From the NCBI GenBank assembly GCA_964035575.1, contig OZ037856.1:1426001-1490000 (forward strand): a stretch of DNA of 64,000 nt, given 5' to 3'. Made by a program: the position numbers and the translations under genes. The stretch comes from Rhynchopus sp. YZ270_cl-10. Taxonomy: Eukaryota; Euglenozoa; Diplonemea; Diplonemida; Diplonemidae. Shown one piece after another: positions 21,001 to 31,700 of this stretch (position 1 is the stretch's first letter; each line of letters starts with the position of its first letter). The notes beneath the pieces are model-generated. The model had not been told where the DNA came from, searched no databases, and saw only the letters and a list, made by a program, of their open reading frames with translations.

Positions 21001-24000
21001 GTGAGTGCGAGCTGAGGGATGACACTCCTCCTCTGCCCCCTCCATATTGACGTCCTCTGGGCAATGAGAATCTCCCTCTTCCTTCACCTCCTCCATCTGG
21101 ACATCCTCTGAGCGGGCCCCCTGGGGATCTGGAGGTGAGTGTGTGTCCGAAGAGTCTCCACGTTTGTTCCCTCGGAGGATGTCCACCAGACCGGCCTGAG
21201 ATGCCGGGCAAAAAGGGGAGTCACGCGCACACCCGACGCACACCTTCCTACCACAGCCCTCGGTACACTTGTAGTGTGTCTCGCCTGAGTCAAAGGGGCT
21301 AAAGCACCGCCTGCACTGGTCGAAAACCACACCGGGTGCTGGCACGGTCGGAACTCGGTCCATCATCACGTCTGACTTGCATCGAGACTTCGGGGCAGGC
21401 GTGGGCTCCATACTAAGGATTTCACTCTTGAGGCCTGGGTCTGAAACAAAGAGGGGGCTGCAAAACCAGTCTGCGGAGTCATCAACCGTATCCACCAAGA
21501 GGAAGAGAACCTCCTTAGCCGGCCTTGTCGGCGTGAGGATGCGGGGGCGCATGTGGCTCCCAATGAGCACGATGGTGCACTCCAATACCTCCCCAGCCCC
21601 TGCCAAAGCCACTTCATCCACCCAAGTGCGCGCATCGGACCGGTCACTGCTTTGGGAGCCCATGTGTTCCATCCAGCTCTTCGCAGAGATAGGGATGCAA
21701 GCTACAAGGTCCGGACGGTCAGAACTGATCTTCTTCACCGCTCGCCTCCTGAGGTCCAAATGTTTTGAGCCGGTACTGGTGTCCTCAAGCTTCAGATTCC
21801 GTTTGAGTTCCGTCGAGCACGCTGCCAGCAAAGCGTCAAAGCCACTGTCACCCCTAAGGATTTCGAACCTCGGGGGGTGTGTGAGCCCCAGGCGTGCGGC
21901 CTGCGTCTCCGCCTTAGGGCACCTACCGTCCGCCATTGAGCGCAGGGAGTTCCAGCAATCCTCAGGTGTCTCACCCACAATCGTTTGATTAACCCGAATT
22001 GGGTTCACCCGGTACGCTACCCCGCCCACCTTCTTCTCCGGCATTGCGAAAAAGGCCCTGGGCTCGGATGACTCATCTTCGTCGTCGTCATCGACCACCT
22101 CCACCGATGGCTCCCGATTTGGCAGGTTGTCAGCAGATCCATGGAGGTAGTCCGAGTCCATCTGCTGCAGCATTTCCTCCGATGGGCCTTGTCCAGCATC
22201 AGCGCAGTGCGGTACATGTTGCCCAATGTCCGTGCACAGCACACCGCGGGCCCTGAAGGACTTACCCACGGTGGCCTGGTACGCGCACGACAACCTCTCG
22301 CGCAGTCTCGTCTCCGTCGGAGAGTCCCCGCCCGGGTCCGCCACTCCGGCCAACCCCGCCACCTGGCTGATTACCCTGTTGCACTCCTCGGATGCGCCCC
22401 CAAAGGCCTCGAAAACCATGGGGCTGAACAGCACATCTGCGCTTTTGCAGTCCTCTGCGTGTTTCTTCCTCTTGCCCTCCCCTGCCACTTTGGCTGCATA
22501 CTCACGGTGCTGTGCTGCTCGATGGACGTAAGTGGGGAGGGTCGGTGCTGCCACAGTGAAGTCCAACGCACGCGCAGAGGTCTCGTATATTCCTAGGGGG
22601 AGGTATACGTCGGCCGGCCTTTTCCCAGACTCGAAGCCCAAATTCTTCTCCACTGAGGGGTTGAGCCCTGCTGCCTCACAGATGAGCGCAAAAGCATGCT
22701 TCAGGGCATCATGCCGGTCCGTCCTGCAACCCATGCTCGCACACGCAAAAGTGTGGTCGCCGAACGCATCCATGCGTCCCCCTTTGGGGTTACACCCTTT
22801 GCAGACGCTGTTGGGTTTGTGGATTGCCACTCCCAGGCGGAAACGCATCGCTCCAGCAAAATAGTCCGAACGGATGGTGTTGGGAGGCGTGGGTGCTGCT
22901 GTCAGCCAAGTGCCAGATAGGGGAAGCTGCAAAGAAAGCAGGCGAGCTCTGTCCCGTTCGCTGCTGCATCTCCTTTTCAGCTCCGCCGCCTGGTGGTCCA
23001 CAATAGCCGAAGAGAGTTCCTGTTGTACTAGCAACTTGGAGGGCTTTACATCACCGTCAATGTGGTGTGAGACGGCCACCCGTCTGTTGAAGGCCTCGGC
23101 CGCATTCTTCCACCTGGATTGGTCCCATTCAAAATTGGGGTCTAACTGCGTGGCCAATTTGAAGCACCCCGCCTGTGACGCCAAGACCGCAGCCGGCCAG
23201 TGATCCGCAGTGCGACGTACACCTAACCCTCCGATGGCGATGGGGAGCGCTGCCTGCAGGCGGGCAAGCTCCGGAATGGTCCCATGCTCGTCGTGCAAGA
23301 TCGTCGCCAAACACTTGTCCACCTCCGCATCAAAGTCCCGCAAGTAGTCCTCCCCTAGGTCCACGCATGATATTCCACGCATGTAGAACACCATCTTGCA
23401 GAAACCCTCACAGAAGCGCAAGATGTAGAACGCATGCTGAGAGTCCTTGAGGTCTTTAAGAGCCTCGAGGTTCCGCTTCGACTCGTCGAGCTTGCGCTGC
23501 ATGTACTTCCTGCAGTGTTCCGCCGTGCCAATGGGGATGCCCAGAAAGTCGAAATTCTTCTGGTGGAGGGTGAATCCAGGGGAACCAGGCTCGTCACAGA
23601 TGACAAAACCCCTGTCACGCAGGTCCGCTGCAGAGTCGCCACGGAGAGTCACCAACTCGCACTTCGAACTGTTCACCTTCAGGCCAACCTGTTTGCTCGA
23701 CACCACCAGCGCGTCATATGCAGCCTTAACAGCCTCAGGAGAGCCACGGATGCAACCATCGTCCAGGTACCAAATGGATCCGTCAAGTGCTTTGTTCGCC
23801 TTCAGCTTTTCAGTCATGTCCGCAATCGCCAGAGAGAACAGAACAGGGCCAAGGGGGTCGCCTTGCTGCACGCCTGTCTGGGACGTCAGGATGTCTTCCC
23901 CATAGAAGAGGGAGGTGTGGCCGCCGTAGCACCATCGCACCCAGGGTGAGATCTCCGGGATGTGTTTCTCGACCGCATCCAGGAAGGTGGACCTATCAAC

Positions 24001-27000
24001 TGTGTTAAAGGCGTTGTGGTAGTCCACCTTCAGAATCACCTTGTCCTGGCCGTCATGTCTCTTGGCGTACTGTGCGATCATCGTGGTAGCTGCCTCAGAG
24101 CCCCGAGGAGTCGACACCCCCACCTGGTTCCCCTTGCGGAAAATTTCTGCCGCACGCTTCCGCAGTCTGTTCGCCAGGATCTTCCCAACCAAACGGCGCA
24201 ACACGCCCCCAACTGCAATCGGGCGCACGTCGTCCGGTTTGCCTTTTGACACCTTCCTGAGGGCCACCAGCTTGGCACCTGCGAAGAATGGCGCGACCTC
24301 CCTACGTGCTTTACCTTGAGCCAGACTGGACAGCACTGCCGACAGGGCTGCGAGCGTGCCAGGGGTGTGCTTCTGATTGCACAGGGTGCGAAGGAGGGAT
24401 CCTGTGAGGTTTGAAGGGCCTCCTGCAGTGGCTCGTGGCATGCTGCTGATCGCGGCTAGAACCTCCTTGGGGGTGAAATCGGCCGGTCCAGACGTGTTCC
24501 TCAGGGGGCTAGAGGCCGAGGCTGTAGGGGGAGCGGCAGTTGGGTGCTTACCCTTCAGTTTAGCCAACGTATCCGGTCCGTGAGGGGCGAGGCCATCGCT
24601 GGTGAGGGCGGACAGCGCTTGGCCGGGGAGTCCTGCAGCTGTTTTCGCCCGGGAACGTTTCTGGCGGGCCTCCACCGTGTCACCTGGCGTCCACTTCGGT
24701 CGTGCTTGCACTTCAGACAGAGCTTTCTCCCACATATCCGCCCACTCACCCGCATCCCACCAATCCAGATCCTGCCTCCAAGAGTTGTAGCACCGTCGTT
24801 TGGCATCCTGTGACCCAGCACGTCCACCCCCACGGTCCCTGTGCAGGACGGTAAAGAAAAAGGCTAATTTTGTCCAAGCCCTCTTATCCTGGTGCACCAA
24901 GATCTCCTGAAGAACCCTCTGAAAGATGAGGGTGTAGCGATGGAGAAGGTCTGGTGGGCAAGTCCCCTTCATCTTGAGCCTGGTGGTGCCCAGCATGTCC
25001 AGTGAGGGCATTCCTTCAGGGCATCTCGCATGCGTGAGGCGTTCCTCGATCCCTGGTAGGGGTGCCTTCTTCATGAGGTGTGTGCAGCTCCTGCATGCGC
25101 TCTGCGATTTCTTCAGGAGGGTAGGGCACTCCTCACTGACACACCTCTTGAACCCGAAGAAGGACAGAATGTGTTCGGGTATGTACTCTTTTTGGGATGC
25201 GTGGATTCTCAAATGTGCCAGGAGTCCTTCGCGGGTGAACGAATTCACGTCCGTCTGCGCGATGATGCCCCTTTTGCATCCCTCCACCGGGCAGAAACAG
25301 AAGTCCTCCTCTGGCTTACCTAAGCATAGCTCCAACGCTTCACCTGAGGGGTTTGAGGTCGGCAAGGGGCGCTGGTCGAGGTCCAAGGGGTTCAGTGTCG
25401 CTCTGTCTGCCACCCTCAACAAGGCCGACGACACATCTCTGACGTCCCCTTCCTCCTCCGTGGGCCGGATCGCCTCGTAGTGCCCGTCACATAGGGCTAT
25501 GGCTACCGTGGTACGCCTGGACACCTCCGCCGCGCGCTGCTGTGCGTTGGTGATGTTCATCGAGCCTGGGGCGATTAACACGACTGGGTTCTCCCCTGCT
25601 TGGACGACAACAATGTTGATGTCGCGCCTTAGGGCGAACAGGCGAAGGGCGAGGTGATCCACTTTGGCTGAACCTCTGATGCCGTCAATCCAACGCGTCA
25701 GCGCTTCCCCTGACTGCAGTATGCTACGCATCTCCCTCTCCAGCTTTACCGCCATGTCGCCGATGTCTTTGCGGTCGGCGGAGAAGTCAGGAGTGGCGGA
25801 CCGCCAGCCCGAGGCGTGGATCGCCAACAAACCACAGTCGGTGATGTGGGAGTTAGCCACTCGGCGGGCCCGATACTTCACCAACATGGTGTCGACCTCC
25901 TGCGCCTCTGCCTCATATGCGGTTGACGATGTGGCATCAGCGCATCCACCACACAGCTGGTCATGGGGGATGAACACTTCAGGGAAGTCCCAGTCCTCAT
26001 CCTCTTCGTCCCCCCGGTTCCAAGCCCAGTCGTCATCTCCTTCCATAACTTCATCATCCCAACAGGCGTCCTCATCCTCAACCTCATACGCAGGAGCGTT
26101 CCCGTTTGCGCACCCCCCGGTCCACGCAGACGGGGACACGCTTGTCGGGTGCTTCGGATCAGCAGGGGAAGGGCGCAGGTCCCAGGGCGTCATCGCTCGC
26201 CACAACAGCGACAGCAAGACCAGTAGGGACATCCCGATCCAGAGTAGCGGGCCATCAACCTGGATCGCAGATCCGACCAGCGACACCGCAAACCTCAACA
26301 GGCGCCACTCCCATCGCACTCGGCACAGTGCGCTCAGAAGGAGGCGTGCAACCGGAGAGGGCGGACGAGTGTGCGCCTTGCGCCGACGGAGCTTGCCTGC
26401 CTGCGTCTTGATCCAGTTCAAGGACCTGTGCCCTCGTCGCGTCCTCCTGGTCCTCCTACGCATCAGCCACAAAATGTAATGACTGAGGGTAGGGGCACGT
26501 CTGTCCTTCCACAGGTCCAGGACCGCAAACGACACAAACACACCCCACTCAGGTGCCTCGGCTACCCAGCGGGGGTCTGGTCGGCGCAGAGAAGAAAGGC
26601 GTTCCCAAAGGATGCTCCACCAGTCAAACCCAAGCCCATGTACTGCACGCCCCATTAGAACATAGGGGGTGAGAACAGTCCCCCACACCCGTAACGTCAC
26701 ACAGCCGTTCTGTCCCTCTCGCCCCGCAAGGCTGTCCCCGAACGCCAGCATACCTCGCTCACCCCCACCTAGAGTGTTGTCACCACCACCGCTGTTCGTC
26801 TTGCTGTTGTAGTTGCTGCTGATGATGTTGCTGCTGTTGCAGTTGCTGTTGCTGTAAATGTTGTTGTTGCTGCATCTGCTGTTGCTGCTGCTGGAGCTGT
26901 TGCTGTAGCTGCTGGTACTGCTGTTGGTGTTGCTGCTGGTGCTGCTGCCGGTGCTGCCGCTGGTGCTGCTGTTGCTGCTGTTGTTGCGGTTGCTGCTGTT

Positions 27001-28131
27001 GCTGCTGCTATCGCTGGTACTGTTGTTGTTGCTGTTGCTGTATCTACTGCTAATGTTGCTGTTGTTGCTGCTGTTGTAGCCTCCGATGGTGTTGCTGCTG
27101 GCGCTGCTTCTGGTGCTGCCGCTGGTGCTGCTGTTGTTGCGGTTGCTGTTGCTGCTGCTGTTGCTGGGGCTGTTGCTGGGGATGTTGTGGGTGTGGCTTC
27201 TGCTGTGCTGTACGTCTAAATAGCTGCATACACCCGTATCACACCGCACACCTGACTCTCCACCTCTACACCTACACCAGTGTCTGCTGCTGTAGCTGGA
27301 GTTGTTGTTGTTGCTGCTATCAAAGCTGCAGCCGCTTGGGCTGTTGGGCACCAAAGGCCTCTTTTTGGGGTAATAATGGGGGGGAATGGGGAGGCTGTTG
27401 CTGCTGGTGCTGCGGATGCTGATTCTGCTGGTGCTGCTGTTGTTGCTGTTGGTGTTGCCATTGCTGTTGTTCTTGCTGCTGGTGCTGCGGTTGCTGATTC
27501 CGCTGGTGCTGCTGTTGTTGCTGTTGGTGTTGCCATTGCTGTTGTTCTTGCTGCTGGTGCTGCGGTTGCTGATTCCGCTGGTGCTGCTGTTGTTACTGTT
27601 GGTGTTGCCATTGCTGTTGTTGCTGACGATGATGTTCTTGCTGCAGCCGTTGCAGTTGCTGAAGTTGGGGCTGTTGCTGTTGCTCTTGCTGCAGTAGTTG
27701 CCGTTGCTGTTGTTGCTGATGTTGAAGCTCTTGTTGCGACCGTTGCAGTTGCTGTAGGTGGAGCTGATGCTGTTGCTCTTGCTGCTGTTGCTGAGGCAGT
27801 TGCTGTTGAGGTTGCTCTTGCTGCAGCCGTTGCAGTTGCTGTAATTGGTGCTATTGCTGTTGTTCTTGCTGCTCTTACTGTAGCAGTTGTAGCTGCTGTT
27901 GTTGCTGTTGTTGCTGTTGTTGCTGTTGTTGCTGTTGTTGCTGTTGTTGCTGTTGTTGCTGTTGTTGCTGTTGTTGCTGTTGTTGCTGTTGATGTTGCTC
28001 TTGTTGTAACCGTTGCAGTTGCTGTAGGTGGAGCTGATGCTGTTGTTCTTGCTGCTGTTGCTGTAGCAGTTGCTGTTGTTGCTGCCCACCACCAACACAC
28101 ATAGCACCCCCAGAAGGGCCTTCCTCCGCAT
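18076..28131 (-). CDS. Family A LINE polyprotein, 3351 aa (A2 copy)
   Basis: Same length and domain order as the A1 protein, with Met for Val at 647 and Gly for Asp at 3013. All active-site residues noted in A1 are kept: OTU-1 Cys766/His884, RT YLDD 1455-1458, RLE CCHC and Asp1841/Asp1857, OTU-3 Cys2452/His2569. The substitution of Cys by Ser in the middle OTU-like domain is also kept, so it is a family feature and not a chance defect. Two intact copies suggest the source family is or was recently active. Translation start by homology with family B, ATG at 28131. Confidence 0.9.
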   Translation of the reverse strand: MRRKALLGVLCVLVVGSNNSNCYSNSSKNNSISSTYSNCNGYNKSNINSNNSNNSNNSNNSNNSNNSNNSNNSNNSNNSSYNCYSKSSKNNSNSTNYSNCNGCSKSNLNSNCLSNSSKSNSISSTYSNCNGRNKSFNISNNSNGNYCSKSNSNSPNFSNCNGCSKNIIVSNNSNGNTNSNNSSTSGISNRSTSSKNNSNGNTNSNNSSTSGISNRSTSSKNNSNGNTNSNNSSTSRISIRSTSSNSLPIPPHYYPKKRPLVPNSPSGCSFDSSNNNNSSYSSRHWCRCRGGESGVRCDTGVCSYLDVQHSRSHTHNIPSNSPSNSSSNSNRNNSSTSGSTRSSASSNTIGGYNSSNNSNISSRYSNSNNNSTSDSSSNSSNRNNSSNSSTSGSTGSSTSSNTNSSTSSYSNSSSSSNSRCSNNNIYSNSNCNSSNIISSNYNSKTNSGGGDNTLGGGERGMLAFGDSLAGREGQNGCVTLRVWGTVLTPYVLMGRAVHGLGFDWWSILWERLSSLRRPDPRWVAEAPEWGVFVSFAVLDLWKDRRAPTLSHYILWLMRRRTRRTRRGHRSLNWIKTQAGKLRRRKAHTRPPSPVARLLLSALCRVRWEWRLLRFAVSLVGSAIQVDGPLLWIGMSLLVLLSLLWRAMTPWDLRPSPADPKHPTSVSPSAWTGGCANGNAPAYEVEDEDACWDDEVMEGDDDWAWNRGDEEDEDWDFPEVFIPHDQLCGGCADATSSTAYEAEAQEVDTMLVKYRARRVANSHITDCGLLAIHASGWRSATPDFSADRKDIGDMAVKLEREMRSILQSGEALTRWIDGIRGSAKVDHLALRLFALRRDINIVVVQAGENPVVLIAPGSMNITNAQQRAAEVSRRTTVAIALCDGHYEAIRPTEEEGDVRDVSSALLRVADRATLNPLDLDQRPLPTSNPSGEALELCLGKPEEDFCFCPVEGCKRGIIAQTDVNSFTREGLLAHLRIHASQKEYIPEHILSFFGFKRCVSEECPTLLKKSQSACRSCTHLMKKAPLPGIEERLTHARCPEGMPSLDMLGTTRLKMKGTCPPDLLHRYTLIFQRVLQEILVHQDKRAWTKLAFFFTVLHRDRGGGRAGSQDAKRRCYNSWRQDLDWWDAGEWADMWEKALSEVQARPKWTPGDTVEARQKRSRAKTAAGLPGQALSALTSDGLAPHGPDTLAKLKGKHPTAAPPTASASSPLRNTSGPADFTPKEVLAAISSMPRATAGGPSNLTGSLLRTLCNQKHTPGTLAALSAVLSSLAQGKARREVAPFFAGAKLVALRKVSKGKPDDVRPIAVGGVLRRLVGKILANRLRKRAAEIFRKGNQVGVSTPRGSEAATTMIAQYAKRHDGQDKVILKVDYHNAFNTVDRSTFLDAVEKHIPEISPWVRWCYGGHTSLFYGEDILTSQTGVQQGDPLGPVLFSLAIADMTEKLKANKALDGSIWYLDDGCIRGSPEAVKAAYDALVVSSKQVGLKVNSSKCELVTLRGDSAADLRDRGFVICDEPGSPGFTLHQKNFDFLGIPIGTAEHCRKYMQRKLDESKRNLEALKDLKDSQHAFYILRFCEGFCKMVFYMRGISCVDLGEDYLRDFDAEVDKCLATILHDEHGTIPELARLQAALPIAIGGLGVRRTADHWPAAVLASQAGCFKLATQLDPNFEWDQSRWKNAAEAFNRRVAVSHHIDGDVKPSKLLVQQELSSAIVDHQAAELKRRCSSERDRARLLSLQLPLSGTWLTAAPTPPNTIRSDYFAGAMRFRLGVAIHKPNSVCKGCNPKGGRMDAFGDHTFACASMGCRTDRHDALKHAFALICEAAGLNPSVEKNLGFESGKRPADVYLPLGIYETSARALDFTVAAPTLPTYVHRAAQHREYAAKVAGEGKRKKHAEDCKSADVLFSPMVFEAFGGASEECNRVISQVAGLAGVADPGGDSPTETRLRERLSCAYQATVGKSFRARGVLCTDIGQHVPHCADAGQGPSEEMLQQMDSDYLHGSADNLPNREPSVEVVDDDDEDESSEPRAFFAMPEKKVGGVAYRVNPIRVNQTIVGETPEDCWNSLRSMADGRCPKAETQAARLGLTHPPRFEILRGDSGFDALLAACSTELKRNLKLEDTSTGSKHLDLRRRAVKKISSDRPDLVACIPISAKSWMEHMGSQSSDRSDARTWVDEVALAGAGEVLECTIVLIGSHMRPRILTPTRPAKEVLFLLVDTVDDSADWFCSPLFVSDPGLKSEILSMEPTPAPKSRCKSDVMMDRVPTVPAPGVVFDQCRRCFSPFDSGETHYKCTEGCGRKVCVGCARDSPFCPASQAGLVDILRGNKRGDSSDTHSPPDPQGARSEDVQMEEVKEEGDSHCPEDVNMEGAEEECHPSARTHQKGAERSRSPPIPSSEPTTDARMDDSGDLFLQHVRHLAQNTNVSATSLFFSDIPWERLLELMGARARDPFTIGDCLFDAVSASFPSSARISSATLRQIAVAQVLRDSDLRSLTGGHRSWAMRKLQAGCTDPSTWGDLLLVSGLSRALNVTFVLFCAPLHGSANPGSCPHVIAPRGVSCGVIGLTYTGVVSGHFERFILNADTAQAFCEVQRHSSSGGPCAWKLFTGSFRCGMCKVEGASADDSFMSCTCCCTTSCLTCAVGAKCSGPSVPMDSHPAGPQGIRAYENPLDGNTPDPLALARVHAAETTVVRQWWAVRTELKVCFKRNEALAVGESAEERRNALEHLKEECAREEAEDMLALANQQASEVQVKMEETSETDIPQSTPQEQQVPSSAAEAQTGETPVRHPAPHDETPPMPPSSRGDWEQADTLMQDMHETDASPQPVTPPCFAAEPEDRESGFEGGVEGDVPPEEGEELRRRSAERRRLSEERQKQEREATEVLLRRARSESASRFVSAKAKSSEQRRETMQEKAMGVRSPAGAQPGSAKTSELTKAGALNRRQAQSLTASQRREESRQRFRLGFASCEEQEAEGRRNIGNEESMQGRETILLHATSERCLLLLRDAERSHGDLRDEEGMAFSKLCTASCLLPQAFLPRAAPSTGEDKKPGTAKPGTAKQGIELGDTQTRRKGVSQARVTTERDNRVRKARQSTPAVENPKADAETPTDSFRLDDVEGEARQKVEEIARKLQWGYTVSKGGFYPCLSMGQPVMRNVQQWVEAFHHRQGAVDTRLGTEGCFWAFREWLHTWKALNWEAPEAAKKKIRSTLDCLNRAMSDSSFRDRANDWDPTVTVSLALDPGSRGRDPDGVDATTAPATTSQTGSGHTAPSAHPSATSCSAEPTSPFGRRYTAAEVMMESDEESPIAAAQSTSDSSTASAAMNAQTGSGHTAPSAHPSATSCAAACSIDVDAVDEDFQ

Positions 28132-28470
28132 ATTTTTTTTTCTCCTTTGTGAAAAAGGAAAACAAGTTGGAAAATAAAGGGCAAGAAAAAGGAGAAAAAA
28201 GCACTCAGACTGAACTGGCTTCTAAGCTCAGAGTGAGCAAAAATAAGCCTCAGAAACTGAGACCAGGTCTGCACGTTCTTCTGTGCTGCTTCGTGGTGAC
28301 AGGGACGCCTCGTGTAGGCGAGCACAGGGACTACCTGGGAAGAAAGCAGAACCGTTCCAGGGGTTCGTCTGGGTCTTCTAGCTCTTTCACAAGAGAATGC
28401 CTAGACGGCTTCTGGGGGAGGGTCTTTGGGCAGGTAGTGAGGGTTGTGTAGAAAAACAAAAAGAAAATGT

Positions 28471-28730
28471 GTATAAAAAACGTGTCCCCTGTATAAAAAA
28501 CGTGTCCCCTGTATAAAAAACGTGTCCCCTGTATAAAAAACGTGTCCCCTGTATAAAAAACGTGTCCCCTGTATAAAAAACGTGTCCCCATAAAAAACGT
28601 GTCCCCTATAAAAAACGTGTCCCCTTATAAAAAACGTGTCCCCTTTTATAAAAAACGTGTCCCCTTTTATAAAAAACGTGTCCCCTTTTTAAAAAACGTG
28701 TCCCCTTTTTAAAAAACGTGTCCCCTTTTT
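28471..28730 (-). repeat. A2 5' tandem monomers (13 copies)
   Basis: Thirteen units with the core GGGGACACGTTTTTTA (seen on plus as TAAAAAACGTGTCCCC). The inner units are a regular 20 bp. Towards the outer 5' end the spacer drifts (CCCATAAA, CCCTATAAA, CCCTTTTATAAA, CCCTTTTTAAAA), giving periods of about 17-21 bp. A1 has three units, so copy number varies between insertions. Confidence 0.9.
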
Positions 28731-31700
28731 AAATTAGGGACAGCCGCACTCGACAGATCAGCGCGGCCCTGGACCTTCTTCACTGCCGCCTGGCGCAGAC
28801 CCTCCACCGACAAATCCGTGCGCCCGGTGGCGAAGAGCAAAGCCTCAAAAGCACAGTCCCCCGCCACAAACGACCAAGTCACCTTCGAGGCTCCCAGCTT
28901 GGCCGCCTGTTCCGTCGCCCGAGGCCTCTGCGCTGCCGGGCACTCACGCAAAAACTCCCACTCACGCACCACATCGAGACCCGGCCCTTCCGGAATCACG
29001 GTAGCCGAATCAAACCTCCCGGTCCGCTTCCTCGGTGGCTCCACGTGGTCCGGCTTCACGTCCCTCTTGCGCTTCCCCTGCTGCTCCTCCGACCGGTCTG
29101 GAGCAGGACGACTCATATCGTCGTCAGGGTTCGCATCATCACAGAGAGGTTCCACAGCCCCTGCACTGCGGCGTCCAAACCGGTCCATGTCCTCTGCAGA
29201 CGGTGCCACATCTACCTCCACACACGGCTCCCGCTTCAGGGTGGCAATCCCTACACACATAGCACCCCGCTCCAGAAAGGAAGATGCGACCTTTTTCTGG
29301 TACGCCACCGCAATGCTCTCCCGGATGCGCAACTCTGCCGACCCTGTTAGGTGCGACGTCTGTCCCGTCGTCAGGCCTCCAAGCTGCGCAATCAAGAGGT
29401 TCGCCTCGTCGCCTGCACCCCCGAAGGCTTCAAACACAATAGGGGAGAACTTGGTGTTGATCTTGTTCAAATCCCGCTCGTGCTTCTCCCGTTTGACCTG
29501 GCCCTGGTTCTTCGCCGACCAGCCCACAAACTTCGAGGCCCCTGTTCTGTAGGAAGGCAAGGTGGGGCACACGTGGGTGATGTCCAAACAACGAGGTCCA
29601 TTTTCCGCCACTCCTACTGGGAGGTAGACATCGCCTGGCCGCTTCTTAGACTCCAACTCCACTCGCACGGTCTCCTCCAAAGCAGGGTCCAAGCCCGCCC
29701 CTTGAGCCGCTCTGTACACCGAATCCCGCAAGGCGTTGTGGCGGGCGACGCGGTGTTTGGAGTAGGGGCAGCCAAAGGTGTGGTCGCCAAAGGAGTCCAT
29801 GACAACCCTTTTCTGCCCCCCCTGACATGCCGAGCAAGTCGTTCCCTCCGCATGGATGGCCACCCCTAGTCGGAAACGGGTCACAACCGCAAAATCCGCT
29901 GAAGACATCTGGTTCCTTGCTGATGGTGTCGCCGTGAGGTACGTCCCAGAAAGCGGCAGGAGAAGGGACTTCATCCGTGCTCGGTCTCGCATGCAGAGCT
30001 GTTGCATCAACTTGTCTGCCTGGGCGTCAATCACCGCAGATGACAGACTCTGCTGCTCCAGGATCTTCTTCGGCTGGGCCCTGTCCACGTGAAACGCCAC
30101 CGGTACCCTGGAGTTGTACTCCTCAGCTGCGCTGTTCCATCTCTCCTCATCCCAGGTGAAGGCCGGGTCCAAGGCCTGCGACAGTTGCAGGTTCCCTGAC
30201 TGAGAGGCGAGGGACGCAGCCGTCCGATGGTCCACTGTGCGACGGATACCCAGCCCCCCAAGCGCCACAGGAAGCGCCGCCTGCGCCCTTGCCAACTCCG
30301 GCAGCGCCCCATCCGGGTCATGCAGAAGCGCAGCCAGGCACCTGTCGATCAGGTCGTCAAAGGCCGTCAGGTACTCCGCGCACTGTGGGATCCCCCGCAT
30401 GTAGAACACCATGCGGCAGTAGCCTTCGCAGTATCTCAGTACGTAGAAGGCTGCCTGGGAGTCCCCGAGGTCCACAAGGGCTTCCAGGTTGCGGCGGGAA
30501 TCGTCCACCTTCCGGGCCATGTACTCCTCGCAGAATGCCGCAGACCCAATGGGGATGCCCAAGAAATCGAACCCATCCACATCCAACAGCCGGAACCCGC
30601 CTTCACCCATGGCGTCCTGTCCACCCTCGGTCAACGTGAACCCCACCGCCTTGAGCTCCTCCGTGGAGACGCCACCAGTGGAGATGAGCTCACACTTGTT
30701 CGCGTTCACCTCCAACCCCAGTTCGGAGCTACGAGTGCGCAGAACCTGGTACGCCTCAAAAACCGCCTTAGGGGACCCCCGCAGAGAGCCGTCATCGAGG
30801 TACCACAAAGTCCCATCCAGGCCTGGGTGCCCCTTCAGCTCTAGCGCCATCTGGTGGATGGTCAGGGAGAAGAGAAGCGGGCCCAAGGGATCTCCTTGTT
30901 GAGCTCCGCGCTGTGACCTTATGGTATCTCCACCATAAAACAGGCTGGAGGGCTCCAGGTAACACCATCGCACCCATGGGGCCAGCTCGGGGAGGTTCGC
31001 GTCGACCGCTCTTAGCATCGACAGGCGGTCTACGCAGTTGAACGCGTTACGGTAGTCAATTTTCAAAATGACTTTACCTTTTCCGCGGTTGCGCACGGCG
31101 TACTGCGAGATAACATCCGTCGCCACTGCCGCCCCCCTTGCCGTTGCCACCCCCACCTGGTTCCCTCGAAGAAGAAGCGTCCTAGCAGGCACCCGCACTC
31201 GCGCCGACAGAATCTTTCCCACCAGTCTGCGGAGAGTGTCCCCAACCGCAATCGGTCGCACGTCCTCCTCCAGGCCCGGCCCCTTTGCAGGCTTCCGGAG
31301 AGCCACCAAGTTAGCGCCGGCGAAGAACTCAGCCACCTCCACTGGAGCATTTCCTCGTGCCAAAGACGTCAACACTGCGGCCAGCGCTGCCAAAGTGCCC
31401 TTAGCCCGCCTCTGTAGGCAAAGTGTACGAAGGTGCGCGCCCGTCACGTTCGAGGGACCCGCCGCCGATGACTTCGGCATGCTCCGCAGGGCCTTCATCA
31501 CCTCCACCACTGTCACCGGTGGGACCTCCTGAGGCTGGGGCCAATCCGCCTGCTCCAGGGCCTTGGAGTCGGCAGCGGCTGGGTGCTTCGTCTGAAGCTT
31601 TTCCAGCGTCGCCGGTGTCTGTGGGGCGAGGCCGTCGCTGGTAGCGCAAGACATGGCCTGGCTCGGGAGTCCTGCTCTCGCTTTGGCGATGGTGCGCTTC

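Larger units (their letters stand above)
16855..28730 (-). mobile_element. LINE A2, full-length and apparently intact, inverted relative to A1
   Basis: Minus-strand copy of A, from 5' monomers at 28730 to poly(A) at 16918-16855 (64 T on plus). The ORF and UTRs mirror A1 around position 15595.5. The proteins differ, as far as I can see, only at residues 647 (Val/Met) and 3013 (Asp/Gly). It lacks the GAACCCCGGTGGGGAG segment between A tracts found in A1 and has 13 instead of 3 monomers, so it is a separate insertion and not a duplication of A1. It is inserted in the OTU-2 part of the B1 ORF. Confidence 0.93.
16845..28740. repeat. TSD pair flanking A2 (AAATTAGGGA)
   Basis: AAATTAGGGA lies at 16845-16854 just before the A2 T tract and at 28731-28740 just after its 5' monomers. 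It is present once in uninterrupted B copies (plus-strand sense TCCCTAATTT, about 52656). Confidence 0.92.

Noticed and set aside
2667-28730. A1 and A2 as terminal inverted repeats of one huge DNA transposon, or as LTRs
   Set aside because: Each arm is a complete LINE with its own TSD, 5' monomers and poly(A). The arms are inverted rather than direct, and the spacer is B1 sequence.
28471-28730. CRISPR or telomere-like array
   Set aside because: Units are contiguous with spacers of at most a few bases and sit exactly at LINE 5' ends. There are no unique spacers and no telomeric motif.
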